Source: Acetatifactor muris
GTDB lineage: Bacteria > Bacillota > Clostridia > Lachnospirales > Lachnospiraceae
Assembly (NCBI GenBank): GCA_023663635.1
Contig: JAMPHD010000010.1
Span: forward strand, 1 to 64,000
Direction: 5' to 3'
DNA: 64,000 nt
Part shown: piece after piece, positions 7,808 to 18,908 of the stretch
Position numbering within the stretch: position 1 is the stretch's first letter
How the letters are laid out: every line of letters starts with the position of its first letter
Notes under the pieces: generated by a model
Seen by the model: the letters and a program-made list of their open reading frames with translations, nothing else
What the model was told of the DNA's origin: nothing
Databases searched by the model: none
Made by a program: the position numbers and the translations under genes

Positions 7808-7858
7808 CGGCGTCTATATCAGATAGGAACGCTGACAGCAGCCAATTGGAGGACACGA

Positions 7859-8602
7859 ATGACGAGAAAAGAGTTGCGCAGACAGCAAAGAGAGGAATTT
7901 ATAGAGAAGAACGGCCTGATCTGTCTGGAAAATGTGAGCAAGAGCTACTCCACCGGGGCGCCGGCGCTGAACAATGTGAGTCTCAGCATCCGGCCCGGAG
8001 AGTTCGTATTTATCGTGGGAGACAGTGGTTCGGGCAAATCCACACTGATCAAACTTCTGCTGCGGGAGCTTGTGCCTTCCAGCGGCAGTGTTTATGTTAT
8101 GGGACATGATCTGGGCAGATTGAGCCATAGAAACATTCCGCAGTTTCGACGCAATCTGGGCGTGGTATTTCAGGATTTCCGCCTGCTGAAGGACAGGAAT
8201 ATCTATGAAAATGTGGCATTCGCGCAGCGCATTGTGGAGACGCCCGGAAAGGAGATCCGCAGGAATGTGCCGGCGATCCTGGCCACGGTGGGACTGGCGG
8301 GAAAGTATAAGTCCAAGCCCAGACAGCTTTCCGGAGGAGAGCAGCAGCGCGTGGCGCTTGCCAGAGCGTTGGTGAACAATCCGTCCATCCTGTTGGCGGA
8401 TGAGCCCACGGGCAATCTGGATCCCAACAATTCCTGGGAGATCATGAAACTGTTGGAGGAGATCAACGCGTCCGGCACCACGGTTCTGGTGGTGACGCAC
8501 AACAGCGAGATCGTGAACGCCATGCGCAAGCGTGTAATTACCCTGAAGAAGGGCGTGATTGTCTGTGACGAGGAGGAGGGTACTTACATCGATGAAGATT
8601 AG
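7859..8602 (+). CDS. ftsE: Cell division ATP-binding protein FtsE
   Basis: The 247-residue ABC ATPase of the FtsEX complex, which controls cell-wall hydrolases from the inner face of the membrane. It shows Walker A GDSGSGKST (about residues 54-62), signature LSGGEQQRVALARAL and Walker B ILLADEPTGNLDP, with the FtsE-typical VFQDFRLLKDRNIYENVAF Q-loop region. It has an N-terminal extension of about 18 charged residues compared with the usual MIxLENVSK start. It overlaps ftsX by 11 bases and heads a unit with ftsX, an M23 hydrolase and CtpA. Confidence 0.96.
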   Translation: MTRKELRRQQREEFIEKNGLICLENVSKSYSTGAPALNNVSLSIRPGEFVFIVGDSGSGKSTLIKLLLRELVPSSGSVYVMGHDLGRLSHRNIPQFRRNLGVVFQDFRLLKDRNIYENVAFAQRIVETPGKEIRRNVPAILATVGLAGKYKSKPRQLSGGEQQRVALARALVNNPSILLADEPTGNLDPNNSWEIMKLLEEINASGTTVLVVTHNSEIVNAMRKRVITLKKGVIVCDEEEGTYIDED

Positions 8603-9539
8603 CACATTGTTATATACCATCAGACAAGGGATCGCGAATATTTTTCGCAACAAGCTGTTCTCACTGGCATCCATCGCCACGATCTCAGCCTGTCTCTTTC
8701 TGTTCGGCCTGTTTTATGCCATCATGACCAATTTTGAACATATCGTGCGGACCGCGGAGGAGGGCGTCTCGGTGACGGTGTTCTTCCACCACGAGGACTA
8801 TGTGGTGTCGGACGGATGTGAGAGCCATGCGGAGGGTCAGATCCCCACTCCGGAGCGCATAGAGGAGATCGGACAGATGATCGCCGCCCGCATGGAGGTC
8901 TCCGATGTGGTGTTTGTCTCCGATGAGGAGGCCTGGGAAAATTTTGGACAAAGTTATTTCGGAGAGGACTATCGGGAGGGTTTCCCGGACAATCCGCTGG
9001 CCGGAGAGAACAGCTATCATGTGTATCTGAGCGATGTGTCCCTGCAGAGCGCGCTGGTCACATGGTTGGAGTCCCTCCCCGAGATACGGGAAGTGAGATA
9101 TTCCGCGGTGACGGCCAACACTCTGAGCGGTGTGAATTTGCTGATCGCGTATGTGTCGGTGGGTATCATCGTGGTGCTTTTGGCGGTGAGCGTCTTCCTC
9201 ATCAGCAATACGGTGATGGTGGGTATCTCCGTGCGCAGGGAGGAGATCTCGATCATGAAATATGTGGGAGCCACGGATTTCTTCGTGCGCGCTCCCTTTG
9301 TGTTGGAGGCGATGCTCATCGGTCTGATCGGCGCGGCCATCCCGTTGGGTATGATCTACAGTCTGTACAATTACACTCTGAACTATGTGACGGCCAGATT
9401 TGAGATCCTCAGCAGCTTTCTTAATTTCCTGTCCGCGGATGAGGTTTTCGGGGTTCTGACACCTGTGTCACTTATTGTGGGCGTGGGGATTGGGTTCGTG
9501 GGCAGTATCTCCACTGTCAGAAAGCATTTGCATGTATGA
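8592..9539 (+). CDS. ftsX: Cell division protein FtsX
   Basis: The 315-residue membrane partner of FtsE. It has an N-terminal cytoplasmic amphipathic part (IRQGIANIFRNKLFSLASIA is characteristic), a first membrane segment at about residues 22-45, and an extracytoplasmic domain to about residue 175. Three further membrane segments close the protein. The extracellular loop would engage the coiled-coil hydrolase encoded next. The start ATG 8592 overlaps the end of ftsE, and the GAGGAGGAGGG stretch in ftsE serves as its ribosome binding site. The longer frame from 8559 would be an artefact of overlap. Confidence 0.95.
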   Translation: MKISTLLYTIRQGIANIFRNKLFSLASIATISACLFLFGLFYAIMTNFEHIVRTAEEGVSVTVFFHHEDYVVSDGCESHAEGQIPTPERIEEIGQMIAARMEVSDVVFVSDEEAWENFGQSYFGEDYREGFPDNPLAGENSYHVYLSDVSLQSALVTWLESLPEIREVRYSAVTANTLSGVNLLIAYVSVGIIVVLLAVSVFLISNTVMVGISVRREEISIMKYVGATDFFVRAPFVLEAMLIGLIGAAIPLGMIYSLYNYTLNYVTARFEILSSFLNFLSADEVFGVLTPVSLIVGVGIGFVGSISTVRKHLHV

Positions 9540-9569
9540 TATTTCCGCCGGGTTGAGAGGTAAAGCATT

Positions 9570-10802
9570 TTGAGATTGTCCGTGAGAGGTAAAATGACAA
9601 TTGCATGTGTTCTGACCGCGCTGATGGCGGGAGCGGTATGTCTGCCCGTCCGGGCGACATCTCTGTCCTCCATCACCTCCGACAGCATTCGGGAGAAACA
9701 GGATCAGATCGAGCAGATGGAGAAGGACAGGGAAAAATTGGAGAGCAGCCTGACTGATCTGCAGAAGGTCAAGAAGGATCTGGAGACGCAAAAATCCAAT
9801 CTGAAAGTCTATGTGGCGCAGTTGGATGCCCAACTCGCGGAGATCGAACAGAATATCGCGGATCTGAATCAGCAGATCACGGTGAAGGAGAGCGAGATCG
9901 AGACGACACAGATTGAGTTGGACGCGGCTCTGCAGACGGAAGAGGCGCAGCAAAAAGCCATGATAAACCGTATCCGTATGATGTATGAGCAGAGCAACAC
10001 GCAGATCTTTGACATATTTTTGGCCGCGGACAACTGGGGAGATTTCCTCAGCCGCGCAGATACCATGGAAAAGGTGGCCGCGTATGACAGGCGGATGTAT
10101 GAGGCCTACAAGGCCAACCGTCAATTTATAGAACTTTGCAAGGAGCAGTTGGAACTGGAGAAGGCCATTTTGGACCAGAGCAAGCTGAATGTGGAGACGG
10201 AGCAGGCCAATCTGGAGGATCTGATCCAACAGAAGAACCGGGATATCACCAATTATGAGACGGATATCAACAATAAATCCCAAGCCATCGCGGAGTATGA
10301 GCAGATGATCAAGGATCAGGACGCGGAGATCGCTGCGATGGAGGCTGCCATTGCCGAGGAGAAGAAGAGCATTCTGGCGGCCAACGGAAATGTGCTCTCC
10401 TATGACGGAGGAGCTTTCAAATTTCCGGTGGCGTCCTACACCAGAGTCTCCGATGAGTATGGTATGCGCATACATCCTACGTTGGGGGTGGAACAGTTCC
10501 ACAATGGCGTGGATCTGGCCTCGCCGAAGGGCACGGCGATCTACGCGGCCTATGACGGCAAGGTGGTGGCTGCCACCTACAGCGCGACCATGGGAAATTA
10601 TATTATGTTGGATCATGGAGATGAGCTGTATACCATTTACATGCATGCCTCCGCGCTCTATGTGGAGAAGGGTGATATCGTGGTGCGCGGGGAGACCATT
10701 GCCGCGGTGGGCAGCACCGGGCGTTCCACCGGCAACCATCTGCATTTCAGCGTGCGCAAAAACGGCGCTTATGTGTCGCCCTGGGAGTATATCTCCAAGT
10801 AG
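9570..10802 (+). CDS. EnvC/PcsB-like M23 peptidoglycan hydrolase
   Basis: A 410-residue secreted protein. It has a signal peptide (basic MRLSVRGK then a hydrophobic run to LPVRA), a long coiled coil at about residues 30-290 and a C-terminal LytM/M23 domain. The latter shows EYGMRIHPTLG, HNGVDLASPKG and the closing HLHFSV, the zinc ligands of active members. Family members are activated by FtsEX to cleave septal peptidoglycan. The TTG start at 9570 is preferred because it supplies the basic signal n-region. The alternative ATG at 9594 has a near-identical GAGAGGTAAA upstream, but only four bases away. It lies 30 bases after ftsX. Confidence 0.92.
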   Translation: MRLSVRGKMTIACVLTALMAGAVCLPVRATSLSSITSDSIREKQDQIEQMEKDREKLESSLTDLQKVKKDLETQKSNLKVYVAQLDAQLAEIEQNIADLNQQITVKESEIETTQIELDAALQTEEAQQKAMINRIRMMYEQSNTQIFDIFLAADNWGDFLSRADTMEKVAAYDRRMYEAYKANRQFIELCKEQLELEKAILDQSKLNVETEQANLEDLIQQKNRDITNYETDINNKSQAIAEYEQMIKDQDAEIAAMEAAIAEEKKSILAANGNVLSYDGGAFKFPVASYTRVSDEYGMRIHPTLGVEQFHNGVDLASPKGTAIYAAYDGKVVAATYSATMGNYIMLDHGDELYTIYMHASALYVEKGDIVVRGETIAAVGSTGRSTGNHLHFSVRKNGAYVSPWEYISK

Positions 10803-10853
10803 ATGTTCGTATGCTTTATAAGATTACCGAGAGAAGTGAAGGAATGAGAGACT

Positions 10854-12050
10854 ATGGAAAATAACAGAAAAGGTTTCGGATCATTTTGTCTGGGTTTGGT
10901 GGTCGGACTGTTGACGGCGCTGATCATCACCAGCGTGATCTTCCGGCAGAATGTAAGTCTGTCCGACGACTCTTTTGTGAATCAGAGGGTGTTGGAGAAG
11001 ATTGAGAATCTTGAGCAGCTGATACACAGGCGTTTTTATCTGTCCGAGATGACGGACGCGGAACTGGAAGAGGGAATGTATCGGGGCATCATGGCCGCGT
11101 TAAACGACCCTTATTCCGAGTATTATACCGAGGAGGAACTGGTGGCTCTGTTGGACAGCACGGAGGGGATCTACTATGGGATCGGAGCCTATGTGGGACT
11201 GGATCCGGTGACTTCCCTTCCGAAGATCAGCGGTGTGATCAAGGATACACCTGCCCAGGAGGCGGACTTAAGGCCGGATGATCTGATCTATGAGGTGGAC
11301 GGAAAGACCACCTATGGTCTGAGCCTGACGGAGGCGGTGTCGATGATCAAAGGGCCGGAGGGCACCAAGGTACATCTGACCATCGTTCGTGACGGGGAGA
11401 CGGATTATCTGGAGTTGGATATCGTCAGGAGAAAGGTGGAGAGCCCCACCGTGGAATTTGAGATGTTGGAGGACGGCATGGCCTATATCCAAATTCTGGA
11501 GTTTGACGATGTGACGGTGGATCAGTTTGCGGATGCTTTGGCCATGGCCAAGGGTTCCGATATGGGGGGGCTGATTTTGGATCTGAGAGCCAATCCCGGC
11601 GGCAGTCTCACCGCGGTGGTAGAGATCGCTCAAATGCTCCTGCCCGAGGGGCTGATCGTCTACACAGAGGATAAGGCGGGGAAAAAGGCTGAGTATTACA
11701 GCGACGGCAGGCGGGAGCTGCAGGTGCCGTTGGTGGTGCTGATCGACGGCAATTCCGCCAGCGCCTCGGAGATTCTGGCCGGAGCCATTCAGGACTATGA
11801 GCTTGGCACATTGGTGGGCACCACCACCTTTGGAAAGGGGATCGTGCAGCAGATCATCGCCCTGGACGACGGCTCCGCGGTGAAACTGACGATCAGCAGC
11901 TATTTCACGCCCAACGGGCGCAATATTCACGGGACCGGAATTGAGCCTGACGTGGAGTGGGAGTTTGACGGCGAGGCCTATTACAGGACCGAGGATCCCT
12001 ATGACAATCAGTTGGAGAAGGCGAAGGAAGTCCTGCGGGAAATGATGTGA
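10854..12050 (+). CDS. S41 family C-terminal processing peptidase (CtpA/CtpB-like)
   Basis: A 398-residue serine protease with an N-terminal signal anchor (residues 10-28) that places it outside the membrane. It has a PDZ domain at about residues 95-175 (GIGAYVGLDPVTSLPKISGV to LTIVRDGETDYLEL) and the S41 core. The catalytic residues can be placed: Ser303 in GNSASASEILAG, Lys328 in TTTFGKGIVQQ and Gln332. The 25-residue Ser-Lys spacing matches CtpB. The gene ends the ftsE-ftsX-M23 unit, so it may process or clear the hydrolase; that is inference from position. A terminator follows. Confidence 0.93.
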   Translation: MENNRKGFGSFCLGLVVGLLTALIITSVIFRQNVSLSDDSFVNQRVLEKIENLEQLIHRRFYLSEMTDAELEEGMYRGIMAALNDPYSEYYTEEELVALLDSTEGIYYGIGAYVGLDPVTSLPKISGVIKDTPAQEADLRPDDLIYEVDGKTTYGLSLTEAVSMIKGPEGTKVHLTIVRDGETDYLELDIVRRKVESPTVEFEMLEDGMAYIQILEFDDVTVDQFADALAMAKGSDMGGLILDLRANPGGSLTAVVEIAQMLLPEGLIVYTEDKAGKKAEYYSDGRRELQVPLVVLIDGNSASASEILAGAIQDYELGTLVGTTTFGKGIVQQIIALDDGSAVKLTISSYFTPNGRNIHGTGIEPDVEWEFDGEAYYRTEDPYDNQLEKAKEVLREMM

Positions 12051-12074
12051 CGGCGGGGGTTTGAAAAAAGCAGG

Positions 12075-12111
12075 AAAAGGAGTGTTCCGGACAAATGGAA
12101 TACTCCTTTTT
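12075..12111 (+). terminator. Terminator after the S41 peptidase gene
   Basis: Arms AAAAGGAGTGTTCC (12075-12088) and GGAATACTCCTTTT (12097-12110) pair with one G-U. The T tract is part of the 3' arm. Confidence 0.8.
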
Positions 12112-12241
12112 GATATCAGGAAGAGATGCATGGAAAGGAAAGGTTGGAAAAAGAACAAAGGTTCGATTTTGCATCTATACAAAATCCGGAATTTGTGGTA
12201 AACTAATAAAGCTTTGATGAGAGCATATGGAGGTTCTTTTC

Positions 12242-14236
12242 GTGGATCATTTTAAACTTCATTCGGAATATCAGCCCACCGGGGACCAGCCGCAGGCCAT
12301 CGCGGAGTTGGTGGAGGGATTCAAGGCGGGCAATCAATTTCAGACTTTGCTCGGCGTCACCGGCTCCGGCAAGACATTCACCATGGCCAATGTGATCGCC
12401 GCCCTGAACAAGCCCACGCTGGTGATCGCGCACAACAAGACATTGGCGGGGCAGCTCTACGGGGAGTTTAAAGAGTTCTTTCCCGAGAACGCGGTGGAAT
12501 ATTTTGTCAGCTATTATGACTATTATCAGCCGGAGGCGTATGTGCCCTCCTCAGACACCTACATTGCCAAGGATTCGGCTATCAATGACGAGATAGACAA
12601 ACTGCGCCTGTCGGCCACGGCCTCGCTGACGGAGCGCAGGGATGTGGTCGTGGTGGCCAGTGTGTCCTGCATCTATGGTCTGGGCAGTCCGGACGAGTAT
12701 CAGGATATGATCGTCTCCCTGCGCCCCGGAATGGAGAAGGACAGGGACAAGGTGCTGCGGGAGTTGGTTGACATTCAATACACCCGCAATGACATGGATA
12801 TGCAGCGGGGCACCTTCCGGGTGCGGGGCGATGTGTTGGAGGTATATCCCGCGGAGGGCGGCGACTATCTGATCCGCATTGAATTTTTCGGAGATGAGAT
12901 AGATCGCATCGCGCAGGTGGAGCCGCTGACGGGAAAGGTACATGCCACTCTGAATCATGTAGCAATCTTCCCGGCCTCCCATTATGTGGTGTCCCAAGAG
13001 AAGATCAAGACGGCCTGTGTCAATATCGAGCGGGAGATGGAGGAGCGGGTGCGTTTCTTTAAGGGCGAGGACAAGCTGATCGAGGCGCAGCGCATCGCGG
13101 AGCGGACCAATTTTGATGTGGAGATGCTCAGGGAGACGGGATTCTGTTCCGGCATTGAAAACTATTCCAGACATCTGACGGGAGCGGCTCCCGGGGAACC
13201 GCCCATGACGCTGATGGATTTCTTTAAGGATGATTTTCTGATCATCATAGATGAGTCCCATATGACGATCCCTCAGATCAGGGGGATGTTCGCGGGGGAC
13301 CGCTCCCGCAAGACCACATTAGTGGACTACGGTTTCCGACTGCCCTCGGCGTTGGACAACCGGCCGCTCAACTTTCAGGAATTCGAGGCGCATATAGATC
13401 AGATGCTCTTTGTGTCCGCCACGCCCTCGGACTATGAGGAAGAACATGAACTGCTGCGCACGGAACAGATCATCCGTCCCACGGGGCTTTTGGATCCGGA
13501 GGTGGATGTGCGCCCGGTGGAAGGGCAGATCGATGATCTGATCGGAGCAGTGAACAGGGAGGTGGAGAGGCACAACAAGGTGTTGGTCACCACCCTCACC
13601 AAGCGGATGGCGGAGGATCTGACGGACTATATGAAGGAAGTGGGTGTCAGGGTCAAATATCTGCACTCGGATATCGACACATTGGAACGGGCGGAGATCA
13701 TTCGGGATATGAGACTGGATGTGTTCGATGTGTTGGTGGGCATCAATCTGCTCAGAGAGGGTCTGGACATACCGGAGATCTCTCTGGTGGCAATCTTGGA
13801 CGCGGACAAAGAGGGATTCCTGCGGAGCGCCACATCCCTCATACAGACCATCGGGCGCGCGGCCCGGAATGCCGACGGCCATGTGATCATGTACGCGGAC
13901 ACCATCACGGATTCCATGCGGGTCGCGTTGGACGAGACCAATCGCCGGCGTGAGATCCAGATGAAATATAATGAGGAACACGGCATCACGCCGCAGACCA
14001 TCCGCAAGGCCGTGCGGGATCTCATCAGCATCTCCAAGGTGATCGCCAAGGAGGAGCTGCAGTTTGAGAAGGATCCTGAATCCATGAGCCGCGAAGAGTT
14101 GGAGAAACTGATCGCGGACGTGCAGAAGAAGATGCAGAAGGCGGCGGCGGATCTGAACTTCGAGGCGGCGGCGGAGCTGCGGGACAAGATGTTGGAACTC
14201 AAGAAAAATCTGAACGAGTTGAAAGAGCAGGACTGA
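12242..14236 (+). CDS. uvrB: Excinuclease ABC subunit B
   Basis: The 664-residue damage-verification helicase of nucleotide excision repair. It has Walker [14 protein letters not shown] near residue 40, the DNA-wedging beta-hairpin [15 protein letters not shown], helicase motifs including [25 protein letters not shown] and QTIGRAARN, and a C-terminal UVR domain ([14 protein letters not shown]). The GTG at 12242 is chosen as start because GGAGG sits exactly eight bases upstream. The ATG at 12227 overlaps that same ribosome binding site, so it is unlikely to be used. uvrA follows after 29 bases. Confidence 0.97.
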   Translation: MDHFKLHSEYQPTGDQPQAIAELVEGFKAGNQFQTLLGVTGSGKTFTMANVIAALNKPTLVIAHNKTLAGQLYGEFKEFFPENAVEYFVSYYDYYQPEAYVPSSDTYIAKDSAINDEIDKLRLSATASLTERRDVVVVASVSCIYGLGSPDEYQDMIVSLRPGMEKDRDKVLRELVDIQYTRNDMDMQRGTFRVRGDVLEVYPAEGGDYLIRIEFFGDEIDRIAQVEPLTGKVHATLNHVAIFPASHYVVSQEKIKTACVNIEREMEERVRFFKGEDKLIEAQRIAERTNFDVEMLRETGFCSGIENYSRHLTGAAPGEPPMTLMDFFKDDFLIIIDESHMTIPQIRGMFAGDRSRKTTLVDYGFRLPSALDNRPLNFQEFEAHIDQMLFVSATPSDYEEEHELLRTEQIIRPTGLLDPEVDVRPVEGQIDDLIGAVNREVERHNKVLVTTLTKRMAEDLTDYMKEVGVRVKYLHSDIDTLERAEIIRDMRLDVFDVLVGINLLREGLDIPEISLVAILDADKEGFLRSATSLIQTIGRAARNADGHVIMYADTITDSMRVALDETNRRREIQMKYNEEHGITPQTIRKAVRDLISISKVIAKEELQFEKDPESMSREELEKLIADVQKKMQKAAADLNFEAAAELRDKMLELKKNLNELKEQD

Positions 14237-14265
14237 GCATACTACAGTGAAAAGAGGACGGGACA

Positions 14266-17139
14266 GTGGAAGAAATTAAGAAGATGCGCCCCCGCGAGTA
14301 TATCAAAGTGCGGGGCGCCAATGAACATAATCTGAAAAATATCGATGTGGACATCCCCAGAAATGAATTGGTGGTTCTGACAGGAATGTCAGGTTCGGGA
14401 AAATCGTCTCTGGCATTCGACACCATCTATGCGGAGGGGCAGCGCCGTTATATGGAATCGCTGTCCTCCTATGCGCGGATGTTCCTGGGGCAGATGGAGA
14501 AACCCAATGTGGAGCGCATTGACGGTCTTTCCCCCGCGATCTCCATCGACCAGAAATCCACCAACCGCAATCCCCGGTCCACGGTGGGTACGGTGACGGA
14601 GATCTACGATTATTTCCGACTGCTCTACGCGCGCATCGGCATTCCCCACTGTCCCAAGTGCGGCAGGGAGATCTCCAGACAGAGCGTGGATCAGATGGTG
14701 GACAGGATCATGGAGCTCGGCGAGGGGACAAGGATCCAACTTCTCGCGCCGGTGGTGCGGGGCAGGAAGGGCGAGCATGAGAAAGTGTTGGACCGCGCCC
14801 GCAGGAGCGGTTATGTGCGCGTGCGGATCGACGGCAATCTCTATGAGCTCACGGAAGAGATCAAATTAGAAAAAAATATCAAGCACAATATTGAGATCGT
14901 GGTGGACAGACTGGTGGTGAAGGAGGGCATTGAGAGGCGTATGACCGACTCCATCGAGAATGCGCTGAATCTGGCGGAGGGCCTCTTGATCGCGGATGTC
15001 ATAGACGGGGAGAGCCTGACTTTCAGCCAGAGTTTTTCCTGCCCTGATTGCGGCATCAGCATCAGCGAGGTGGAACCCCGCAGTTTTTCCTTTAACAATC
15101 CCTTTGGCGCCTGTCCCGGATGCGCGGGCCTGGGCTATAAGATGGAGTTTGACATCGACCTGATGATACCGGATAAGAAACTGAGCATCAGGGAGGGAGC
15201 CATTACGGTGACGGGATGGCAGTCCTGCGCGGACAAATCCAGTTTTACCAACGCGATCCTGCAGGCGCTCTGCAAGGAATATCATTTTGACCTGGACACG
15301 CCTTTTGAGGAGTATCCGCAGAAGATACAGGATATATTGATCCACGGCACCAAAGGCAAGGAAGTGGATGTGTACTATGTGGGGCAGCGGGGAAGAGGGG
15401 TATATCCGGTGGCCTTTGAGGGGTTGATCCGCAATGTGGAGCGCAAGTACAAGGAGACTTTCTCCGAGACGATGAAACAGGAATACGAATCTTTTATGCG
15501 CATCACGCCCTGCAAGGAGTGTAAGGGAATGCGCCTGAAGAAGGAATCTCTGGCCGTGACCGTCTGCGACAGGAACATTTTTGAGATCACCTCTCTGCCC
15601 ATCTGCGATCTGCATACCTTTTTGGGGGAGATGCAACTGACCGAACAGCAGCAGCTCATCGGCAAACAGATCCTGCGGGAGATTCGGGCCAGAGTGAAGT
15701 TTCTGGTGGATGTGGGACTGGAATATCTGTCCCTGAGCAGGGGCACGGCGACACTCTCCGGGGGCGAGGCGCAGCGCATCCGTCTGGCGACTCAGATCGG
15801 ATCCGGACTGGTGGGCGTGTGCTATATTTTGGACGAGCCGAGCATCGGCCTGCATCAGAGAGACAATGACAAGCTGTTGAACACGCTCAAGAGTCTGCGG
15901 GATCTGGGCAACACGCTGTTGGTGGTGGAGCATGACGAGGATACCATGCTGGCGGCGGACTATGTGGTGGACATCGGCCCGGGCGCCGGCTCCCACGGCG
16001 GGGAGGTGGTGGCCTGCGGCACGGCGGAGGACATCATGAAGGTCCCGGAGTCCGTCACCGGCAAATACCTGAGCGGAGAGCTGCGGATTCCCGTGCCCGA
16101 GACCCGGAGGAAACCCACGGGGTGGATCAAGGTGGTGGGAGCGCAGGAGAACAACTTAAAAAACATCAATGTGGAATTTCCGTTGGGCGTTATGACCTGT
16201 GTGACGGGTGTATCCGGATCGGGCAAGAGTTCTCTGGTGAACGAGATCTTATACAAGCGTCTGGCGCGGGATCTGAACAGGGCGAGATGCATTCCCGGAA
16301 AACACAGAGATATCGTGGGACTGGAGCAGCTTGACAAAGTCATCGCCATCGACCAGTCTCCCATCGGGCGGACGCCCCGATCCAATCCGGCCACATACAC
16401 GGGCGTGTTCGACCAGATAAGAGATCTGTTCGCCTCCACGGCGGACGCGAAAGCCAGGGGCTACGGCAAAGGAAGGTTCAGCTTTAACGTGAAGGGCGGC
16501 CGCTGTGAGGCCTGCGGCGGGGACGGCATCATCAAGATAGAGATGCATTTTCTGCCGGATGTCTATGTCCCCTGTGAGGTGTGCGGCGGCAGACGCTATA
16601 ACCGGGAGACGTTGGAGGTCAAATACAAGGGAAAGAGCATCTATGATGTGTTGGATATGACGGTGGAGGAGGCCATGCCTTTCTTTGAGAATCTGCCGTC
16701 CATCCGCCGTAAGATCGAGACCCTGTACGATGTGGGACTCTCCTATGTAAAATTGGGGCAGCCCTCCACCACTCTCTCCGGCGGTGAGGCGCAGCGCATC
16801 AAGCTGGCCACGGAGCTCTCCAGGCGCAGCACGGGCAAGACCATTTATATCTTGGACGAGCCCACCACGGGACTGCACTTCGCGGATGTGCACAAGCTGG
16901 TGGAGATCCTACACAGGCTTGCGGACGGAGGAAATACGGTGGTTGTGATCGAACACAATCTTGACGTAATCAAAACTGTGGATTATATTATAGATATAGG
17001 CCCTGAGGGCGGCGATAAGGGCGGAACGGTCATCGCGCGGGGCACACCGGAGGAAATTGCCGAGAGTGAGAATTCCTATACGGGAATCTATATCCGCAAG
17101 ATGTTGGACAGGGACAGGCAGAGCCGGGAACAGCCATAG
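14266..17139 (+). CDS. uvrA: Excinuclease ABC subunit A
   Basis: The 957-residue damage-recognition ATPase, at full family length. It shows both ABC modules: Walker [14 protein letters not shown] and [13 protein letters not shown], and signatures [14 protein letters not shown] and [14 protein letters not shown]. The zinc modules have cysteine pairs CPKCG, CPDCG, CPGC and [16 protein letters not shown]. The GTG start at 14266 has AGAGGA upstream; an ATG at 14284 is an alternative that would lose six residues. It is co-transcribed with uvrB. No SOS box could be identified confidently upstream of uvrB. Confidence 0.97.
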   Translation: MEEIKKMRPREYIKVRGANEHNLKNIDVDIPRNELVVLTGMSGSGKSSLAFDTIYAEGQRRYMESLSSYARMFLGQMEKPNVERIDGLSPAISIDQKSTNRNPRSTVGTVTEIYDYFRLLYARIGIPHCPKCGREISRQSVDQMVDRIMELGEGTRIQLLAPVVRGRKGEHEKVLDRARRSGYVRVRIDGNLYELTEEIKLEKNIKHNIEIVVDRLVVKEGIERRMTDSIENALNLAEGLLIADVIDGESLTFSQSFSCPDCGISISEVEPRSFSFNNPFGACPGCAGLGYKMEFDIDLMIPDKKLSIREGAITVTGWQSCADKSSFTNAILQALCKEYHFDLDTPFEEYPQKIQDILIHGTKGKEVDVYYVGQRGRGVYPVAFEGLIRNVERKYKETFSETMKQEYESFMRITPCKECKGMRLKKESLAVTVCDRNIFEITSLPICDLHTFLGEMQLTEQQQLIGKQILREIRARVKFLVDVGLEYLSLSRGTATLSGGEAQRIRLATQIGSGLVGVCYILDEPSIGLHQRDNDKLLNTLKSLRDLGNTLLVVEHDEDTMLAADYVVDIGPGAGSHGGEVVACGTAEDIMKVPESVTGKYLSGELRIPVPETRRKPTGWIKVVGAQENNLKNINVEFPLGVMTCVTGVSGSGKSSLVNEILYKRLARDLNRARCIPGKHRDIVGLEQLDKVIAIDQSPIGRTPRSNPATYTGVFDQIRDLFASTADAKARGYGKGRFSFNVKGGRCEACGGDGIIKIEMHFLPDVYVPCEVCGGRRYNRETLEVKYKGKSIYDVLDMTVEEAMPFFENLPSIRRKIETLYDVGLSYVKLGQPSTTLSGGEAQRIKLATELSRRSTGKTIYILDEPTTGLHFADVHKLVEILHRLADGGNTVVVIEHNLDVIKTVDYIIDIGPEGGDKGGTVIARGTPEEIAESENSYTGIYIRKMLDRDRQSREQP

Positions 17140-17157
17140 TGGAGGAGGAAAATACGG

Positions 17158-18666
17158 ATGAGTGCGAAGGAAGGCGGTAAGAATTACAGTATGAACAGGG
17201 CGGTCAATGGTTTCGTGATGATCATTGTCGGCATTATCGATCTGATCATGTTTGCGGGGTATATTTCAGACTATGCCAAGCACAACATTGGGATCCTGTT
17301 CCTGCTGATGGTCATTGCGGCGGTTTTGGGATCGCTGATCGCAAACGTGGTGGTCTATCTGCGGAATAAGGAGAGCACGGCTTTTAAGCATGTCTCTCTG
17401 ACGGGATATATCATCGTGTACGCGCTGTGTGTGTTGGGATCCCACAATGATATGGTGTTCTGTATCGCGTTTCCCATCACGGTTCTGTACATTTTATATT
17501 TCGACTATAAAATGATCGTGCGGGGCGCCGTCGCCTTTTCGCTCATCAACATCATAGATCTGATCTATGTGATATTTGTACTGGGAGAGCATCGCTCCGG
17601 AGTGCCTCTGAACACTACATGTCTGTTGATACAGGGAGCCTGTATCCTGATGTATATGTTTGTGATCTGTAACACGACAAAGATCTCCAATCGCAATAAC
17701 GCGATCAAGATCGAGAATATCAACAGCGAAAAAGAGAAGAGCGCGGCGATGCTTCAGGATATCCTTCAGGTTGCGGCCGCGGTGCGGGAGAGCTCCAGGG
17801 AGGCATGCGGCTATATTCAGGAACTGGGCAAGGATGTGGATATGACCACCAATGCCATGGGGGAGATCGCGCAGGGCAACAGCAACAACGCGGAGAATAT
17901 CGAGAGGCAGACCGTGATGACGGGCAATATCCAGAGCATGATCCAGGAGACCAAGCAGATGTCGGACGACATGCTGGATCTGTCTGACAGATCGGCTCAG
18001 GCGGTGGAGGGCGGCCGGGAGAGCGTCAGGAATCTGGAGGAGAATTCCAAGCGGATCGAGGAGGCCAACCATCAGGTGGAGAGATCCGTTAAGGATTTCA
18101 TTCAGAACGTGAACGAAGTGCATGAGATCATCTCTCAGATCTTTTCCGTCTCCGATCAGACGAATCTGTTGGCGCTGAACGCCTCCATTGAGAGCGCCAG
18201 AGCCGGAGAGGCCGGCAAGGGATTTTCCGTGGTGGCCGAGGAGATCCGCAAACTGGCTGAGGAGACACAGGTGCTCACCGAGAAGATCGAGGGGATCGTG
18301 GCGGTATTGCAGAACAACGCGGATGAGGCCGTCAAGACGGTGGACAATGTGTTGAGTACGGCCGAGGAGGAGCACAGGCTGATCGAGAATACCCACAACA
18401 AATTCGGCGAGATCGGTCGCAGCATGGACGGGTTGAACGCGAACGTGCGCCAGATCTATCAGAAGATCGAAGATATCATGGAATCCAACAATACTATTGT
18501 GGACAGCATCAGTCAGATTTCCGCGGTGAGCGAGGAGGTTGCCGCCAGCACGCAGCAGACCGCGGAGAAGAGCCTGGAGACCAGAGAGAAGGCAACCCGC
18601 GCGGAGCAGCTGATGGACGGATTGGTGCAGACGGTGAGTGCCATCGACAAATATATGGAGCAATAA
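17158..18666 (+). CDS. Methyl-accepting chemotaxis protein with membrane-embedded sensor
   Basis: A 502-residue receptor. Residues about 15-180 form five or six hydrophobic segments with only short loops, so there is no periplasmic ligand domain. The cytoplasmic part is helical with methylation-type Glu/Gln pairs and the conserved hairpin tip [20 protein letters not shown] followed by [18 protein letters not shown]. It would signal to CheA/CheW, which are not in this window. ATG 17158 has GGAGGAGG 10 bases upstream. It is placed 18 bases after uvrA and before a terminator and mbl. The stimulus may be membrane-dissolved or physical; that is a guess from topology. Confidence 0.92.
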   Translation: MSAKEGGKNYSMNRAVNGFVMIIVGIIDLIMFAGYISDYAKHNIGILFLLMVIAAVLGSLIANVVVYLRNKESTAFKHVSLTGYIIVYALCVLGSHNDMVFCIAFPITVLYILYFDYKMIVRGAVAFSLINIIDLIYVIFVLGEHRSGVPLNTTCLLIQGACILMYMFVICNTTKISNRNNAIKIENINSEKEKSAAMLQDILQVAAAVRESSREACGYIQELGKDVDMTTNAMGEIAQGNSNNAENIERQTVMTGNIQSMIQETKQMSDDMLDLSDRSAQAVEGGRESVRNLEENSKRIEEANHQVERSVKDFIQNVNEVHEIISQIFSVSDQTNLLALNASIESARAGEAGKGFSVVAEEIRKLAEETQVLTEKIEGIVAVLQNNADEAVKTVDNVLSTAEEEHRLIENTHNKFGEIGRSMDGLNANVRQIYQKIEDIMESNNTIVDSISQISAVSEEVAASTQQTAEKSLETREKATRAEQLMDGLVQTVSAIDKYMEQ

Positions 18667-18700
18667 GATTGATTCCATAAAACTTTTTTGAAGTTCAGAC

Positions 18701-18730
18701 TAAAGTATCTGTCGGTTTTGACCGATATAA
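18701..18730 (+). promoter_or_regulatory. Sigma-28 (SigD/FliA)-like promoter motif
   Basis: CTAAA at 18700-18704 (TAAAGTAT from 18701) and CCGATATAA at 18722-18730 match the motility sigma consensus (TAAA...CCGATAT). The TAAA to CCGATAT gap is 17, one longer than usual. It overlaps a small imperfect hairpin and sits just upstream of a terminator, so its product is unclear. Confidence 0.4.
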
Positions 18731-18749
18731 CAGATGGAAAGAGTAATGC

Positions 18750-18785
18750 AGGGACGCGGAAGAGACTTTTCGGCGTCCCTTTTGT
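18750..18785 (+). terminator. Terminator between chemoreceptor gene and mbl
   Basis: Arms AGGGACGC (18750-18757) and GCGTCCCT (18773-18780) are followed by TTTTGTT. It separates the uvrBA-chemoreceptor transcripts from mbl. Confidence 0.8.
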
Positions 18786-18849
18786 TACATAAAATTTAGT
18801 ATTTTTTAAAAATTTTATAAACCCCTATGAATTTAGGAACTTTTCGGTT

Positions 18850-18855
18850 ATAATA
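18850..18855 (+). promoter_or_regulatory. -10 element for the mbl operon
   Basis: A perfect TATAAT in a T/A-rich leader, 54 bases before the mbl ATG. No good -35 hexamer is visible at 16-18 bases upstream, so an activator or an alternative sigma factor may be involved. Confidence 0.4.
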
Positions 18856-18908
18856 GATAGTTAGTAATGACTCGATGTACAAAGAAGACCGGAAAGGGGT
18901 AGGAATAA

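Noticed and set aside
9468..10745. A 425-codon open frame on the minus strand
   Set aside because: It is antisense to the M23 hydrolase gene. Its Leu/His/Ile-rich repeats mirror the coiled coil on the other strand.
12227..12241. ATG at 12227 as the uvrB start
   Set aside because: The codon overlaps the GGAGG that is ideally placed for the GTG at 12242.
17494..18678. A 394-codon open frame on the minus strand
   Set aside because: It is antisense to the chemoreceptor; Leu/His-rich sequence mirrors the heptads of the signalling helices.
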